From positions 1 through 64,000 of the forward strand of contig CANFOS010000023.1 of NCBI GenBank assembly GCA_947448735.1: 64,000 nt of DNA, written 5' to 3'. The DNA is from Comamonadaceae bacterium. GTDB taxonomy: Bacteria > Pseudomonadota > Gammaproteobacteria > Burkholderiales > Burkholderiaceae_C. A program made the position numbers and the translations under genes. This document shows, one piece after another, positions 1 to 9,381 of the stretch; position 1 is the stretch's first letter, and each line of letters starts with the position of its first letter. Under the pieces are notes generated by a model that saw only the letters and a program-made list of their open reading frames with translations, ran no database searches and was not told the DNA's origin.

Positions 1-192
1 AGGCTGGAACTTATGCCGCAAGATCCGGTGCTGATTCGTCACCTCAACTACTTTGCTACCGATGGTCGTCCGGTATTGGCGGGCGTATCGGTTTATCGCG
101 CTGATCAGGTCCGCTATAAGTTGAGTGCGCCAATGCGCAACCTCGATGCCAATTTGCAAACCGAAATTCGCATGGGCCATTTCGCAACTTAG
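1..192 (+). CDS. GntR-family transcriptional regulator, C-terminal (UTRA-like) part; truncated by window edge
   Basis: Open frame from base 1 to TAG at 190-192: ...RHLNYFATDGRPVLAGVSVYRADQVRYKL...; typical UTRA C-terminus (YRADRYRF-like). Confidence 0.6.
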   Translation, partial: RLELMPQDPVLIRHLNYFATDGRPVLAGVSVYRADQVRYKLSAPMRNLDANLQTEIRMGHFAT

Positions 193-240
193 ATTTTCTT
201 GTCCGTCCTTTCTTGCTCTACCCTTTTCAAGGAGAACCCC

Positions 241-1407
241 ATGAATGCCAAACTATTTTTTCGTGCTGCGTTGCTGTCCGCTGTTGCGTTCGCGACCACG
301 TTGCAGCCAGTCGCCGCCCAGCCGACCATCAAGATTGGCTCGATCTTGTCCGTCACTGGACCAGCCGCATTCCTAGGTGAGGACATGAAGGCTGGCATGG
401 AGTTGGCAGTCGAAGAGATCAATGCCAAGGGTGGCGTCGCGGGCCGCAAGATTGATTGGACTTTCTATGACGCGGAAAGCCAGACCCAGAAGGGGCTGAC
501 GGCAACTCGACGTTTGCTTGACCAGGACAAGGTCGACATGATTGTCGGCGGCGGCAATATGAGCGGCATGGCGATCGCCATGCTGGGCCTGACCGAAAAG
601 GCGGCGCTGCCGTTTATGTCAACCGAGGGCGCCATGGATATCGTCGTGCCGGTGGCAGAGCGTCAGTGGACCTTCAAGAGCACGGCTGACGACGAGCAAG
701 TGATGGAGCGCTTGGCTGACTATTTCGTCAAGAAGGGCATCAAGAAAGTCGCCTTTCTGGCCGATTCCAGTGGTTTTGGACAAAGCGCAGTGGGGCAACT
801 TAAGAAGGTGGCCGCGCGTCGCGGCCTCGACGTGATATACGAAACCTTCAATCCCTCGGACACCGATATGACTCCGCAGCTTGGTAAGATAAAAGAGGCT
901 AATGTTCAGTCAATTATCTGTTGGACGGTCACTCCAGCTGGTGTCGTGTTTCTCAAGCAGGCTCAGCAACTCGGGCTGGACAAGCTCAACCTGATCCACA
1001 GTTATGGTTTCGTTGACCAGCGCTACATGCAACTCGCTGGGGATGCTGCCCGTAATCTACTGCTGGTTTCCGTGAAGTTTCCGGTTGGCGCTGATCTGCC
1101 TGATTCGGACCCACAAAAGGCCCGCATAGCCTCATTGACTCGCAATTTCGAAGCCAAGTTCAAGCGCAAGCCGAACCAGTTTGCAGCCCAAACCTACGAC
1201 GCGATTTACTTGGTGAGCGCAGCCATCGAAAAGGCCGGTGGAACCGATCGTGCCAAGGTCAGAGATGCTCTCCGCACTATTAATAATTGGCCAGGCGTCG
1301 GTGGTGTCTTCAACTTCAGCAAAGAGCGTCACTCAGGCCTTTCGAAAGAAGATCTGGTGTTGGTCAACTATCGCGATGGCGCGTTTCGTCTTGCCGACTA
1401 CAAGTGA
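241..1407 (+). CDS. Branched-chain amino acid-type ABC transporter periplasmic substrate-binding protein
   Basis: Signal peptide followed by IKIGSILSVTGPAAFLGEDMKAGMELAVEEINAKGGVAGRKI, LivJ/K-type fold; followed by liv-type permeases and ATPases. Confidence 0.93.
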   Translation: MNAKLFFRAALLSAVAFATTLQPVAAQPTIKIGSILSVTGPAAFLGEDMKAGMELAVEEINAKGGVAGRKIDWTFYDAESQTQKGLTATRRLLDQDKVDMIVGGGNMSGMAIAMLGLTEKAALPFMSTEGAMDIVVPVAERQWTFKSTADDEQVMERLADYFVKKGIKKVAFLADSSGFGQSAVGQLKKVAARRGLDVIYETFNPSDTDMTPQLGKIKEANVQSIICWTVTPAGVVFLKQAQQLGLDKLNLIHSYGFVDQRYMQLAGDAARNLLLVSVKFPVGADLPDSDPQKARIASLTRNFEAKFKRKPNQFAAQTYDAIYLVSAAIEKAGGTDRAKVRDALRTINNWPGVGGVFNFSKERHSGLSKEDLVLVNYRDGAFRLADYK

Positions 1408-1434
1408 GATCGTCATTTTGCCAAGGAGTTCCCT

Positions 1435-2373
1435 ATGAGCGCCGTGCTGACACACCCCACCTCGACAATCCTTGATTTACCTGAGTCGCGCTTTCCGTTG
1501 CGCCTGGGCGTCGAGAACAAGCGTATCCGCGATCTATTTCACAATGCGACCCGACAGCAGTGGGATCCAGCCACTGACATTGACTGGGCTGCGGTGCAAC
1601 CTGAGCAATACAGCGAGGAGCAGCGGCGCGCGGCGCGAATGTACTGGAGCCGGCGGGCATGGGGTGAATACGGTGCCATTTCTGAAAGCCCAGCCCTGCA
1701 AATTCGATTCTGTCAGGAGAAATGTGTCCCGGACATGGCACTCTTTTTCACGATTCGTTCGCAAGAAGAGTCGCGCCATGCCGAGGTCTGCTACCGCATG
1801 GCCGAAGCTCTCGGAGGCTACTTCGAGGAGCCGGCGGCCGCAGTGTTCCAAGGGTCGGTAGCCACACATGGCATACGCAAGATGGCGCTAGACCCGACCA
1901 TTTCGCTTGAAGGCACGATTGCTGCGCTGGTATGCGCTGCAGAGGAAATCGCATTCGATGTGTTTCGTCATCTCATTGAGATCACTGTGAACCCGGTAGC
2001 AAGGCAGGTTTCCAAAATGATTTTGCGCGACGAAGTCCGCCACTGCGCTTTCGGCTGGGCCTTTCTCGAGCAGCGCATGCCGCAGCTAACGCCGCAAGAG
2101 CGTGAAGGAGTTCGTCAGGCGGTCATCACCATGATTGAAAAGGTTGAGCTGAACGGCTATCACAGCTCTTGGCTTGCGCCCGACAGTCCGTCTTCGCGTG
2201 CTGAAACGGAAGTGGATCGCATCACCTGGGAAGCGGGGCTGGGTGCCACTACCGAAGAGCTGGAAATGCCAATCTTCCTGAAGTCAATCGCGGTCATGCG
2301 CCAGCGCATGAAGGATGCATGGGACATCGACATTCCCAAGTTCACCCACTACAAGTTCTCTCAGCCATTTTGA
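1435..2373 (+). CDS. Ferritin-like superfamily (putative diiron oxidase/oxygenase) protein, paralog 1
   Basis: Two ExxH motifs (QEESRHAE and RDEVRHCAFGW) plus upstream helix glutamates (ISESP; AAEEIAF), the carboxylate-bridged diiron four-helix-bundle pattern, loosely AurF-like DExxH. Confidence 0.7.
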   Translation: MSAVLTHPTSTILDLPESRFPLRLGVENKRIRDLFHNATRQQWDPATDIDWAAVQPEQYSEEQRRAARMYWSRRAWGEYGAISESPALQIRFCQEKCVPDMALFFTIRSQEESRHAEVCYRMAEALGGYFEEPAAAVFQGSVATHGIRKMALDPTISLEGTIAALVCAAEEIAFDVFRHLIEITVNPVARQVSKMILRDEVRHCAFGWAFLEQRMPQLTPQEREGVRQAVITMIEKVELNGYHSSWLAPDSPSSRAETEVDRITWEAGLGATTEELEMPIFLKSIAVMRQRMKDAWDIDIPKFTHYKFSQPF

Positions 2374-2392
2374 CCAAGTCAAACTAGCCATC

Positions 2393-3310
2393 ATGAACGC
2401 TGCCGTCCAACCCACTCGAATGCATGTCGAGCGAAGGTTCCCACTTGATCTGCACAAGACCGATGACAACATCCGCAGGCTGTATGAAACGGCCAAACAG
2501 GCACGCTGGAATCCGGAGGCTGATTTGCCATGGGATCAGCACGACCTCGCCGCAGCTTCACCCGAGGCGCGATCCGCAGCTGCTCGGGTTTGGAGTCGTC
2601 GCGCCTGGGTCGAATACACCGGCATGACGGAAACTCCGGCGCTGCTGATTCGTTTCTGCCTGGAGCTCAACCGCGAATCTGATCCGAAATATTTCCTCAC
2701 GGTACGGAACACTGAAGAGGCTTTGCACGTCGAGTCTTTTCATCGTTACGCTGAAGCTTGCTGTGCTTATGTCGAAGCGCCTGCAAATCCAGCGTGGCAA
2801 TCGGTCTTCAACCGCACCATGTATCGGGATGCGCTGAACGCCGAAACATCGATTGATGCCTATGTGGTCACACATTGTGCATTTGTCGATAACCTCGAAT
2901 TTGAACTCGCCAAGGCCTGGTTGAAGAACGCCCAGGAACCGCTGGCCCACGCCATGCTGGAGCGCTGCGCTCGTGATTACGAGCGGCATGCGGCATTCGG
3001 CTGGTTGTATGCGGAGCGACGTGTCATTGGCATGGATACGGCCTTGCGCGAACGTGTTTCTCTCTCACTACAGCGCCACATTGAAGACGCCGAATTTGCC
3101 GGCTACCACTGCTCCAGTCTTTCCACTGCTATCGATGCAGCACCAGAAGCTGATGACCTCGAGATCGTAGCCCGCGCGGGACTCGGTGCGGTCAGTGCCG
3201 CCGACGAGATAGCGATCTTCCGGCGGTGCGTGTCCCTGAGTCGCGAACGCTTTGCAGACATGGGCATCACCCTGCCACCCATCACGCACAAACTTCTCGG
3301 CAGCATGTAG
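2393..3310 (+). CDS. Ferritin-like superfamily protein, paralog 2 (degenerate metal site)
   Basis: Aligns along its length with paralog 1 (WSRRAWVEY / RFCLEL / AFGWLYAERR / AGLGAVSAADE) but the second ExxH is RDYERH. Confidence 0.65.
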   Translation: MNAAVQPTRMHVERRFPLDLHKTDDNIRRLYETAKQARWNPEADLPWDQHDLAAASPEARSAAARVWSRRAWVEYTGMTETPALLIRFCLELNRESDPKYFLTVRNTEEALHVESFHRYAEACCAYVEAPANPAWQSVFNRTMYRDALNAETSIDAYVVTHCAFVDNLEFELAKAWLKNAQEPLAHAMLERCARDYERHAAFGWLYAERRVIGMDTALRERVSLSLQRHIEDAEFAGYHCSSLSTAIDAAPEADDLEIVARAGLGAVSAADEIAIFRRCVSLSRERFADMGITLPPITHKLLGSM

Positions 3311-4182
3311 TGGAACAAGTTGCCAATTTACTTCTTTCGGGGTTGTCGTCGGGTAGCGTGTACGCGCTCGTCGCGCTAGGCTTCAACGTGATCTTCAAGA
3401 GTACCGGTGCGATCAATTTCGCACAGGGGGAATGGGTCATGATGGGCGGCATGGTCGCGGCGACCGCCTATGCTGCGCATTGGCCACTTGGGCTTGCTGT
3501 GATGTGCGCGATCCTCGTGGTCGTCGCTACTGCTCTTCTCTCGGAGCGCCTGATCGTGCGGCGCATCGGCAAGCCAACCGCCCTGGCGGTCACCCTGATG
3601 ATGATTGCCATCGCCATTTGTAGCAAAAGCCTGGTGATGCTCGTGCTGGGGAAGAACCCAGCTAGCCTACCCGGGTTCTCCGGCAGTTCGCCGGTTTTGC
3701 TTTTGAACCTGCGTATCCATCCGCAAACATTCTGGATCGTCGGAATCACCTGTGCTGTCATGCTCGCCACACATTGGTTCTTTGAGCGCACCATCTTGGG
3801 TCGTGCAATGCGCGCGGCGGCTGCACAACCTGAGGCCGCTGCACTGTGCGGAATTGATCCCAAACTGGCACTCGCGCTTTCGTTCGGTCTTGCGGCTGGC
3901 GTTGGCGCGCTTGCCGGCACCATCATCACTCCGATGACGCTGACCTCATTCGACCACGGAACCGTGCTTGGCTTCAAGGGCTTCTCGGCTGCCATGCTCG
4001 GTGGCCTTGGTAGCTTGCCAGGTGCTCTCGTTGGCGGAGTTGTACTTGGCACCCTAGAGGCGCTCGCGGGCGGATTGATCTCCTCCCACTTCAAGGATGC
4101 AGTGGCATTTGTCGCTCTACTCCTGACGCTGTTTCTTCGACCAACCGGCTTGCTAGGGCGCGGCACCGTGGAAAAAGTATGA
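3310..4182 (+). CDS. Branched-chain amino acid-type ABC transporter permease (LivH family)
   Basis: GLSSGSVYALVALGFNVIFKSTGAINFAQGEWVMMGG; probable GTG start overlapping the preceding TAG. Confidence 0.93.
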   Translation: MEQVANLLLSGLSSGSVYALVALGFNVIFKSTGAINFAQGEWVMMGGMVAATAYAAHWPLGLAVMCAILVVVATALLSERLIVRRIGKPTALAVTLMMIAIAICSKSLVMLVLGKNPASLPGFSGSSPVLLLNLRIHPQTFWIVGITCAVMLATHWFFERTILGRAMRAAAAQPEAAALCGIDPKLALALSFGLAAGVGALAGTIITPMTLTSFDHGTVLGFKGFSAAMLGGLGSLPGALVGGVVLGTLEALAGGLISSHFKDAVAFVALLLTLFLRPTGLLGRGTVEKV

Positions 4183-5171
4183 GCAGCACGACCGTCTATT
4201 CACCGTCTGCGCAGGCCCGTAAAAGGATCCGCGTTGTTGGAGTCGTGTGGCTGCTGTTTGCAGCATGGCCATTCATTGCGGGTAATGATTACATCTTGAG
4301 CCTGGGGGTATTCTTTTTTATCAATCTGCTGCTCATTGGCGGTCTCAATCTGGTGATGGGCTTTGGTGGCCAGATTTCATTGTGTCAAGCTGGCTTTTAC
4401 GGTGTTGGTGCCTATGTCTCTGGCGTTTTGTCGGTTAAGTATGGTGTGCCGCCGATCGCTGGCGTGGCCATCGGCACTGCTGGGGCAGCCTTGTCTGCGT
4501 TCATCATTGGCCTGCCCGCACTCAGGTTGCGCGGAGACTATCTGGCAATGGCGACACTTGGATTTAATGCAATTCTGACCGTGCTGTTTAATGAACTGGC
4601 GCCATTGACCGGTGGACCAAATGGGCTCGCCAATATTCCGCCAATATCCATTGGCGGATTCAAATTCGATAACGCAAGCCGCTTTTTCTGGCTCTCATGG
4701 ATTTTCGGCGGTGCCATGATGGTGATGCTCGCCCTGCTATTGGCAAGCCGCGCTGGGCGGGCGCTGCGCGCAGTGGCAGGCAGCGAAATTGCTGCCGGGA
4801 GCATGGGGGTCGACCCGTTTCGCGTCAAGCATCGCGCCTTCATGTTGTCTGCCGCCTTCGCTGGATTGGGTGGTGCCCTATACGCTCACTTCAACCAGTA
4901 CGCGTCCCCAGAGACCTTCAGCTTTGCGACCTCTGTTTTGCTGGTTGTCATGGTCGCCCTTGGCGGGTGGGGCTATTATTGGGGGCCACTGTTCGGTGCC
5001 ATTGTCTTCACGGCAGTGCCCGAGTTACTTCGAAAGTTGCATGATGCCGAATTACTCGTATTCGGTGCCGGCATGATCGTCGTACTGCTTTTCCTGCCCT
5101 CCGGCATTGCCGGGCTGGGTAAGTTGTGGAGAAACTGGCGCACTGGGCGCGGAACTGCGCAGAACACCTGA
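4179..5171 (+). CDS. Branched-chain amino acid-type ABC transporter permease (LivM family)
   Basis: INLLLIGGLNLVMGFGGQISLCQAGFYGVGAYVSG...; ATGA overlap with upstream gene. Confidence 0.93.
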   Translation: MSSTTVYSPSAQARKRIRVVGVVWLLFAAWPFIAGNDYILSLGVFFFINLLLIGGLNLVMGFGGQISLCQAGFYGVGAYVSGVLSVKYGVPPIAGVAIGTAGAALSAFIIGLPALRLRGDYLAMATLGFNAILTVLFNELAPLTGGPNGLANIPPISIGGFKFDNASRFFWLSWIFGGAMMVMLALLLASRAGRALRAVAGSEIAAGSMGVDPFRVKHRAFMLSAAFAGLGGALYAHFNQYASPETFSFATSVLLVVMVALGGWGYYWGPLFGAIVFTAVPELLRKLHDAELLVFGAGMIVVLLFLPSGIAGLGKLWRNWRTGRGTAQNT

Positions 5172-5935
5172 TGACAACCCTTGAACTATCCGGCATTTCG
5201 GTGACTTTCGGTGGGCTGCGCGCGGTCGTTGACCTTTCTTTTGCAGTGCCGGCCGGCAGCATCAAGGGAATCATTGGCCCGAATGGTGCAGGCAAGACCA
5301 CCTTGTTCAACGCCATTTCGGGCATCACTACGCCGCAGTCAGGTCGAGTCCTACTGGGTGGGGGGGATGTCACAGCACTACGACCCCACCAGCGCGCCGC
5401 ACTGGGGCTTTCGCGAACCTTTCAGAACCTTCAGATCTTTGCCGATATGAGCGTGTTGGAGAACGTGATGGTGGGGGCGCATACGCGCCTGAAATCAAGC
5501 TGGTTCGCTGCGCTGGGCGGCTTCACACGTGCTGAAGAAAGAAAAGCAGAGGCCACAGCGTTCCAAAAATTAGCGATGTTAGGGCTCGACAAACGTGCCT
5601 CCGACCTGGCCGGCGATCTCGGCTTTGCTGATGCAAAACTCCTCGAAATCGCCCGAGCGCTGGCTTCCGAGCCGACTGTTCTTTTGCTCGATGAACCCAT
5701 CGCGGGCGTACCGCCGGCAGACCAAGAGCGGCTCGTCGAGGTCATCCGGCAGGTCAACGCCTCAGGGGTGACAGTGGTTCTGGTTGAACACAACATGCGT
5801 GTCGTAATGAAACTATGCTCCGATATTTTGGTCATGAATTATGGTGCCCGTCTGGCAGAGGGAACACCAGAGAGCGTGGCTCGCAATCAGGAGGTGATCG
5901 CCGCTTATCTCGGGCCGGAGACTGCCCATGCTTGA
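5171..5935 (+). CDS. ABC transporter ATP-binding protein (LivG family)
   Basis: Walker A GPNGAGKTT, Walker B VLLLDEP, VEHNM; TGATG overlap with upstream gene. Confidence 0.93.
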   Translation: MTTLELSGISVTFGGLRAVVDLSFAVPAGSIKGIIGPNGAGKTTLFNAISGITTPQSGRVLLGGGDVTALRPHQRAALGLSRTFQNLQIFADMSVLENVMVGAHTRLKSSWFAALGGFTRAEERKAEATAFQKLAMLGLDKRASDLAGDLGFADAKLLEIARALASEPTVLLLDEPIAGVPPADQERLVEVIRQVNASGVTVVLVEHNMRVVMKLCSDILVMNYGARLAEGTPESVARNQEVIAAYLGPETAHA

Positions 5936-6650
5936 AGTCAAGGCACTGCAGGCTGGATATGGCAATTCCAATGTGCTTCATGGCCTTTCATTGAGCGTTC
6001 CAAAAGGTTCCTTTTGTACCTTGATCGGAGCCAACGGGGCCGGCAAGTCAACCACTATGAAGGCGATTGCCGGGTTGGTACGGCCGGTTCAAGGTAGCAT
6101 CGAATTCGAAGGAAAACCGATTGGACATCTGCCGGCTGCCCAAATCGTGACGCGTGGCATCGCTTTGGTACCTGAGGGGCGTCGCGTATTTGGACCAATG
6201 TCGGTGCGCGAAAACTTGCAGATGGGTGCGTTCACTCGCCTGTTTCCTCGCGCCGTCCAAGGTGGACGGGAGGTGGAAATGCGACTCGCCTTCGTACTCG
6301 AAACTTTTCCACGTCTAAAGGAGCGCTTGGCACAGCAGGCTGCAACCCTATCGGGTGGCGAGCAACAAATGTTGGCGATCGGTCGGGCTCTGATGAGCAC
6401 TCCGCACATGCTGCTGCTCGACGAGCCTTCGATGGGCCTTGCCCCGTTGATCGTGCTTCAAGTGTTTGACGTATTGCGGAAGTTGCAAAACTCTGGCCTG
6501 ACCGTGCTGGTCTCCGAGCAAAATGCCAGCGTTGCGCTGGCCCATGCCGACCACGGGTACGTGATCGAAAGCGGGCGCATAGTGCTGGCTGATACAGCAG
6601 CCAACCTTCATGGTAATGACAAGGTCCGGGAGGCTTATCTTGGGATCTGA
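5928..6650 (+). CDS. ABC transporter ATP-binding protein (LivF family)
   Basis: GANGAGKST, LSGGEQQMLAIGRALM, LLLDEPSMGLAPL. Confidence 0.93.
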   Translation: MLEVKALQAGYGNSNVLHGLSLSVPKGSFCTLIGANGAGKSTTMKAIAGLVRPVQGSIEFEGKPIGHLPAAQIVTRGIALVPEGRRVFGPMSVRENLQMGAFTRLFPRAVQGGREVEMRLAFVLETFPRLKERLAQQAATLSGGEQQMLAIGRALMSTPHMLLLDEPSMGLAPLIVLQVFDVLRKLQNSGLTVLVSEQNASVALAHADHGYVIESGRIVLADTAANLHGNDKVREAYLGI

Positions 6651-6660
6651 TCCGAACTTG

Positions 6661-7506
6661 ATGGACCGCTTGTCATCTGTCGATCCAACGATCGAGTGCG
6701 AGTACAACCTGCGCGTCCGCCATCCCGAGCGCGAATCCGTCTACCACCGCTTCGCCGCCGACAGTGCCATTCTGCGGCAAACTCATCCTGGGTTTAAAAC
6801 GTTGCGCTATGGAGATTCGCCAAACAGCTTGATCGACTTTTTCCCGGCCGTCACCAGCATGCCTGCGCCCGTGTTTGTGTTTCTGCATGGCGGTTATTGG
6901 CGTGCGTTGGATCGCCGGATCTTCTCGTTCCTCGCGCGGCCCTGGCTGGCGCGCGGCGTGCATGTGGCCCTACCAGGCTACGACTTGGTTCCGACGCAGA
7001 CTTTGCGCGAAATCGCCAACCAGGCGCGTAATGCCATCGAGTGGATGATGACCCGGTCCGCGGAATTGAATCTGGACACGTCGCGTCTCGTCATAGGTGG
7101 CCATTCTGCCGGAGCGCACCTCGGCGCGTTGTCGATCAGCGACATGACCGATTGGTCGGCAATTGGCTTTGTCGGCATCAGCGGCGTGTATGACCTTCCC
7201 CCTTTGCTAAGGACTAGTGTTAATCACGACTTGCATCTCGATGACGCTGAAGCGCACGCCTTGAGTCCACAATGGCGCCACGTCGATCCGCGATTGCGCT
7301 ATTTGTGTGCCGTGGGAGGCGCCGAGACAGATGGCTTTCGGCAACAGTCGGCCAACTACGCTTCGATGCTTTGTTCGCGCGGTTGCGTGGCGGACTACCT
7401 CGAGGTGCTGAATCGTACTCACTTTGACGTTCTCGATGACCTCGCAGACCCCGATGCGGCGCTGTTTCAGGCCGCGTGGGCTATGCTTCCTCCCCCAAAG
7501 GACTGA
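6661..7506 (+). CDS. Alpha/beta hydrolase, arylformamidase (kynurenine formamidase)-like
   Basis: Oxyanion-hole motif FLHGGYW and nucleophile elbow GGHSAGAHL. Confidence 0.75.
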   Translation: MDRLSSVDPTIECEYNLRVRHPERESVYHRFAADSAILRQTHPGFKTLRYGDSPNSLIDFFPAVTSMPAPVFVFLHGGYWRALDRRIFSFLARPWLARGVHVALPGYDLVPTQTLREIANQARNAIEWMMTRSAELNLDTSRLVIGGHSAGAHLGALSISDMTDWSAIGFVGISGVYDLPPLLRTSVNHDLHLDDAEAHALSPQWRHVDPRLRYLCAVGGAETDGFRQQSANYASMLCSRGCVADYLEVLNRTHFDVLDDLADPDAALFQAAWAMLPPPKD

Positions 7507-7507
7507 C

Positions 7508-7897
7508 ATGGATAGGCAACAACACAACCCATCCACCATCGCGGCCCCGCTCGGCGCATACTCCAACGGCGTCTCCGCTCCCGGTGGCGGTCGCTGGCTC
7601 TACATAGCCGGGCAAGTTGGCGTGCGCCTGGATGGCAGCATGGCAACCACTTTCGTCGAGCAGGCAGAGGCAGCGTGGACCAACGTGATAGCCATCTTGG
7701 CCGATGCCGGCATGTCAACAAAGCATCTTGTCAAGGTCACCCACTATCTGGTGCGCCCCGATGACCTGAAGGAATATAACCCGGTGCGCAGCAAGCATCT
7801 TGGCGATGCGCGCCCCGCATCAACACTTATCTTGGCACAAGCACTTGCCAAACCCGATTGGCTGTTCGAGGTTGAAGCGGTCGCCTGGCGCGCCTGA
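7508..7897 (+). CDS. RidA/YjgF/YER057c/UK114 family protein
   Basis: APLGAYSNGVSAPGGGRWLYIAGQVGVRLDG...; ASTLILAQALAKPDWLFEVEAVAW. Confidence 0.85.
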   Translation: MDRQQHNPSTIAAPLGAYSNGVSAPGGGRWLYIAGQVGVRLDGSMATTFVEQAEAAWTNVIAILADAGMSTKHLVKVTHYLVRPDDLKEYNPVRSKHLGDARPASTLILAQALAKPDWLFEVEAVAWRA

Positions 7898-7905
7898 CTA
7901 TCGGC

Positions 7906-8835
7906 ATGTCGGCTGCCCTGCACCCTGACATGCATGCGGTCATGCAGCGCATGGCCGAGTTGCGCCGAGGCTTGCCGAACCGCTACACGCTGGAATTTCC
8001 TGAGGCGCGCGCACAACTTTTGTTTGAGCGTACGCCATGGCTTTCCGATGGCCCCCTGTGCCACACCGCGGATGGGATGGTGAACCACGACGACCGCAGC
8101 TTTGGACGTCGCCTCGTCATACCGCCGGTAGTGAATGACAGACACCTGCTGCTCTACTTGCATGGTGGTGGCTGGTGCGTTGGCTCATTAGCCACGCACG
8201 ACAACATCGTACGCCGTCTCGCTACAGAAATGCGTTGCGTAGCGTGGTCAATAGACTATGCCCTCGCACCCGAAGCGCCGCACCCCGCTGGCCTGCTCGA
8301 CTGCATCGCTGCCATCCGACTGGCAGCGCAACAGCACCCTGGCCTGCGCCTAGTAGTGGCCGGCGATTCGGCAGGCGCCCATCTCGCGCTGTCTGCGGCG
8401 TTGCAGTTGCATGAAAAGAACGCCGAGATCATAGACAGCCTGCTGCTCTTCTATGGCGTTTACACCGATGCCTGCGACGATGCCAGCATGCGCGCCCACG
8501 GGGACGGTCGCTACGGCCTGTCGATCGCAGCACATGAACGCTATCTGAATGCGTGCTTTGGTCCAGAGCGAGCCGAATCGCGCAGCAATGCCTTTGCCCT
8601 GCATGACACCGTTGATTTGCGCGGCCTGCCACGCATTCACCTGACCATCGCTGAACTCGACATCCTGCGCGACCAATCATATGCGCTTGTCGAGAAATTA
8701 CAAATTGCCGACGTGTCAGTGGATGTCAATGAGCTACTTGGCGTGATCCACGGCTTCGTGTCGTTTGGCCAACAGCTGCCACAGGCGGCGCAAGCACTTA
8801 GTGCCGCAGCGCGGTGGGCTGTTCTACAGGACTGA
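7906..8835 (+). CDS. Alpha/beta hydrolase fold protein (HSL-like)
   Basis: LYLHGGGWCVGS and GDSAGAHLALS motifs. Confidence 0.85.
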   Translation: MSAALHPDMHAVMQRMAELRRGLPNRYTLEFPEARAQLLFERTPWLSDGPLCHTADGMVNHDDRSFGRRLVIPPVVNDRHLLLYLHGGGWCVGSLATHDNIVRRLATEMRCVAWSIDYALAPEAPHPAGLLDCIAAIRLAAQQHPGLRLVVAGDSAGAHLALSAALQLHEKNAEIIDSLLLFYGVYTDACDDASMRAHGDGRYGLSIAAHERYLNACFGPERAESRSNAFALHDTVDLRGLPRIHLTIAELDILRDQSYALVEKLQIADVSVDVNELLGVIHGFVSFGQQLPQAAQALSAAARWAVLQD

Positions 8836-9329
8836 TCAAGCAGATCGGCAAAAACCCGTTGAGGCCACAAAATTTTGAGTTGAACAACATGGTCTGACCG
8901 CGAGTGACCTTGAGCCCATCATGAGGTCAAGGTTGGCGGCAGATCCGTAGCGCTGGATCAGATCGACGACGCCTCCTTGGCGTTCTTAGCCGGCTCTCGG
9001 CTTCGTCTGGGCAACTTGGCGCAATCCACCGGTTCGCCGCCCCACTGATTGCTCTGCAAGGTGTCTGAGCAGTCAATTTGCCGAATCTCGATTTCCGCCT
9101 GGTTGTGCGATAGCGCCAGGCATTTGTACCTGGCAGCAACGCGCCGGTTGGTGGTGGCAGGTGCAGTCGGCACAGATGCTCGATACCAAGTGTCGGTTCG
9201 TGTGTTGCCAAGACCACCCTCTTGGTGTCCACGCCAATTCAGTATTGACCTCGGTCGGAGTCAGAAGCTCGGTCTTTCTGTCGTAGGTTTTAGCGCAGGT
9301 TCCTAGGTAAAAAACAGAATTTCCATTTT

Positions 9330-9361
9330 GCGGCTCCGTTCTGCCATTGAACTACACCCGC
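9330..9361 (-). tRNA. Truncated 5' part of a tRNA-Gly gene (acceptor strand, D arm, start of anticodon arm); no matching 3' half adjacent
   Basis: Minus-strand GCGGGTGTAGTTCAATGGCAGAACGGAGCCGC resembles bacterial tRNA-Gly 5' ends; sequence then diverges into AAAATGGAAATTCTG with no complementary anticodon, T or acceptor stem. Confidence 0.6.
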
Positions 9362-9381
9362 TGATGGGCAGATTATAGAAG

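Noticed and set aside
8881-8960. Minus-strand fragment DLIQRYGSAANLD as a transposase remnant
   Set aside because: Too short and not clearly assignable to an IS family by eye; left as unassigned decayed DNA.
9312-9361. Possible intact tRNA-Gly gene
   Set aside because: Only the acceptor 5' strand and D arm fit; no anticodon stem pairing, T arm or 3' acceptor complement is found downstream on the minus strand.
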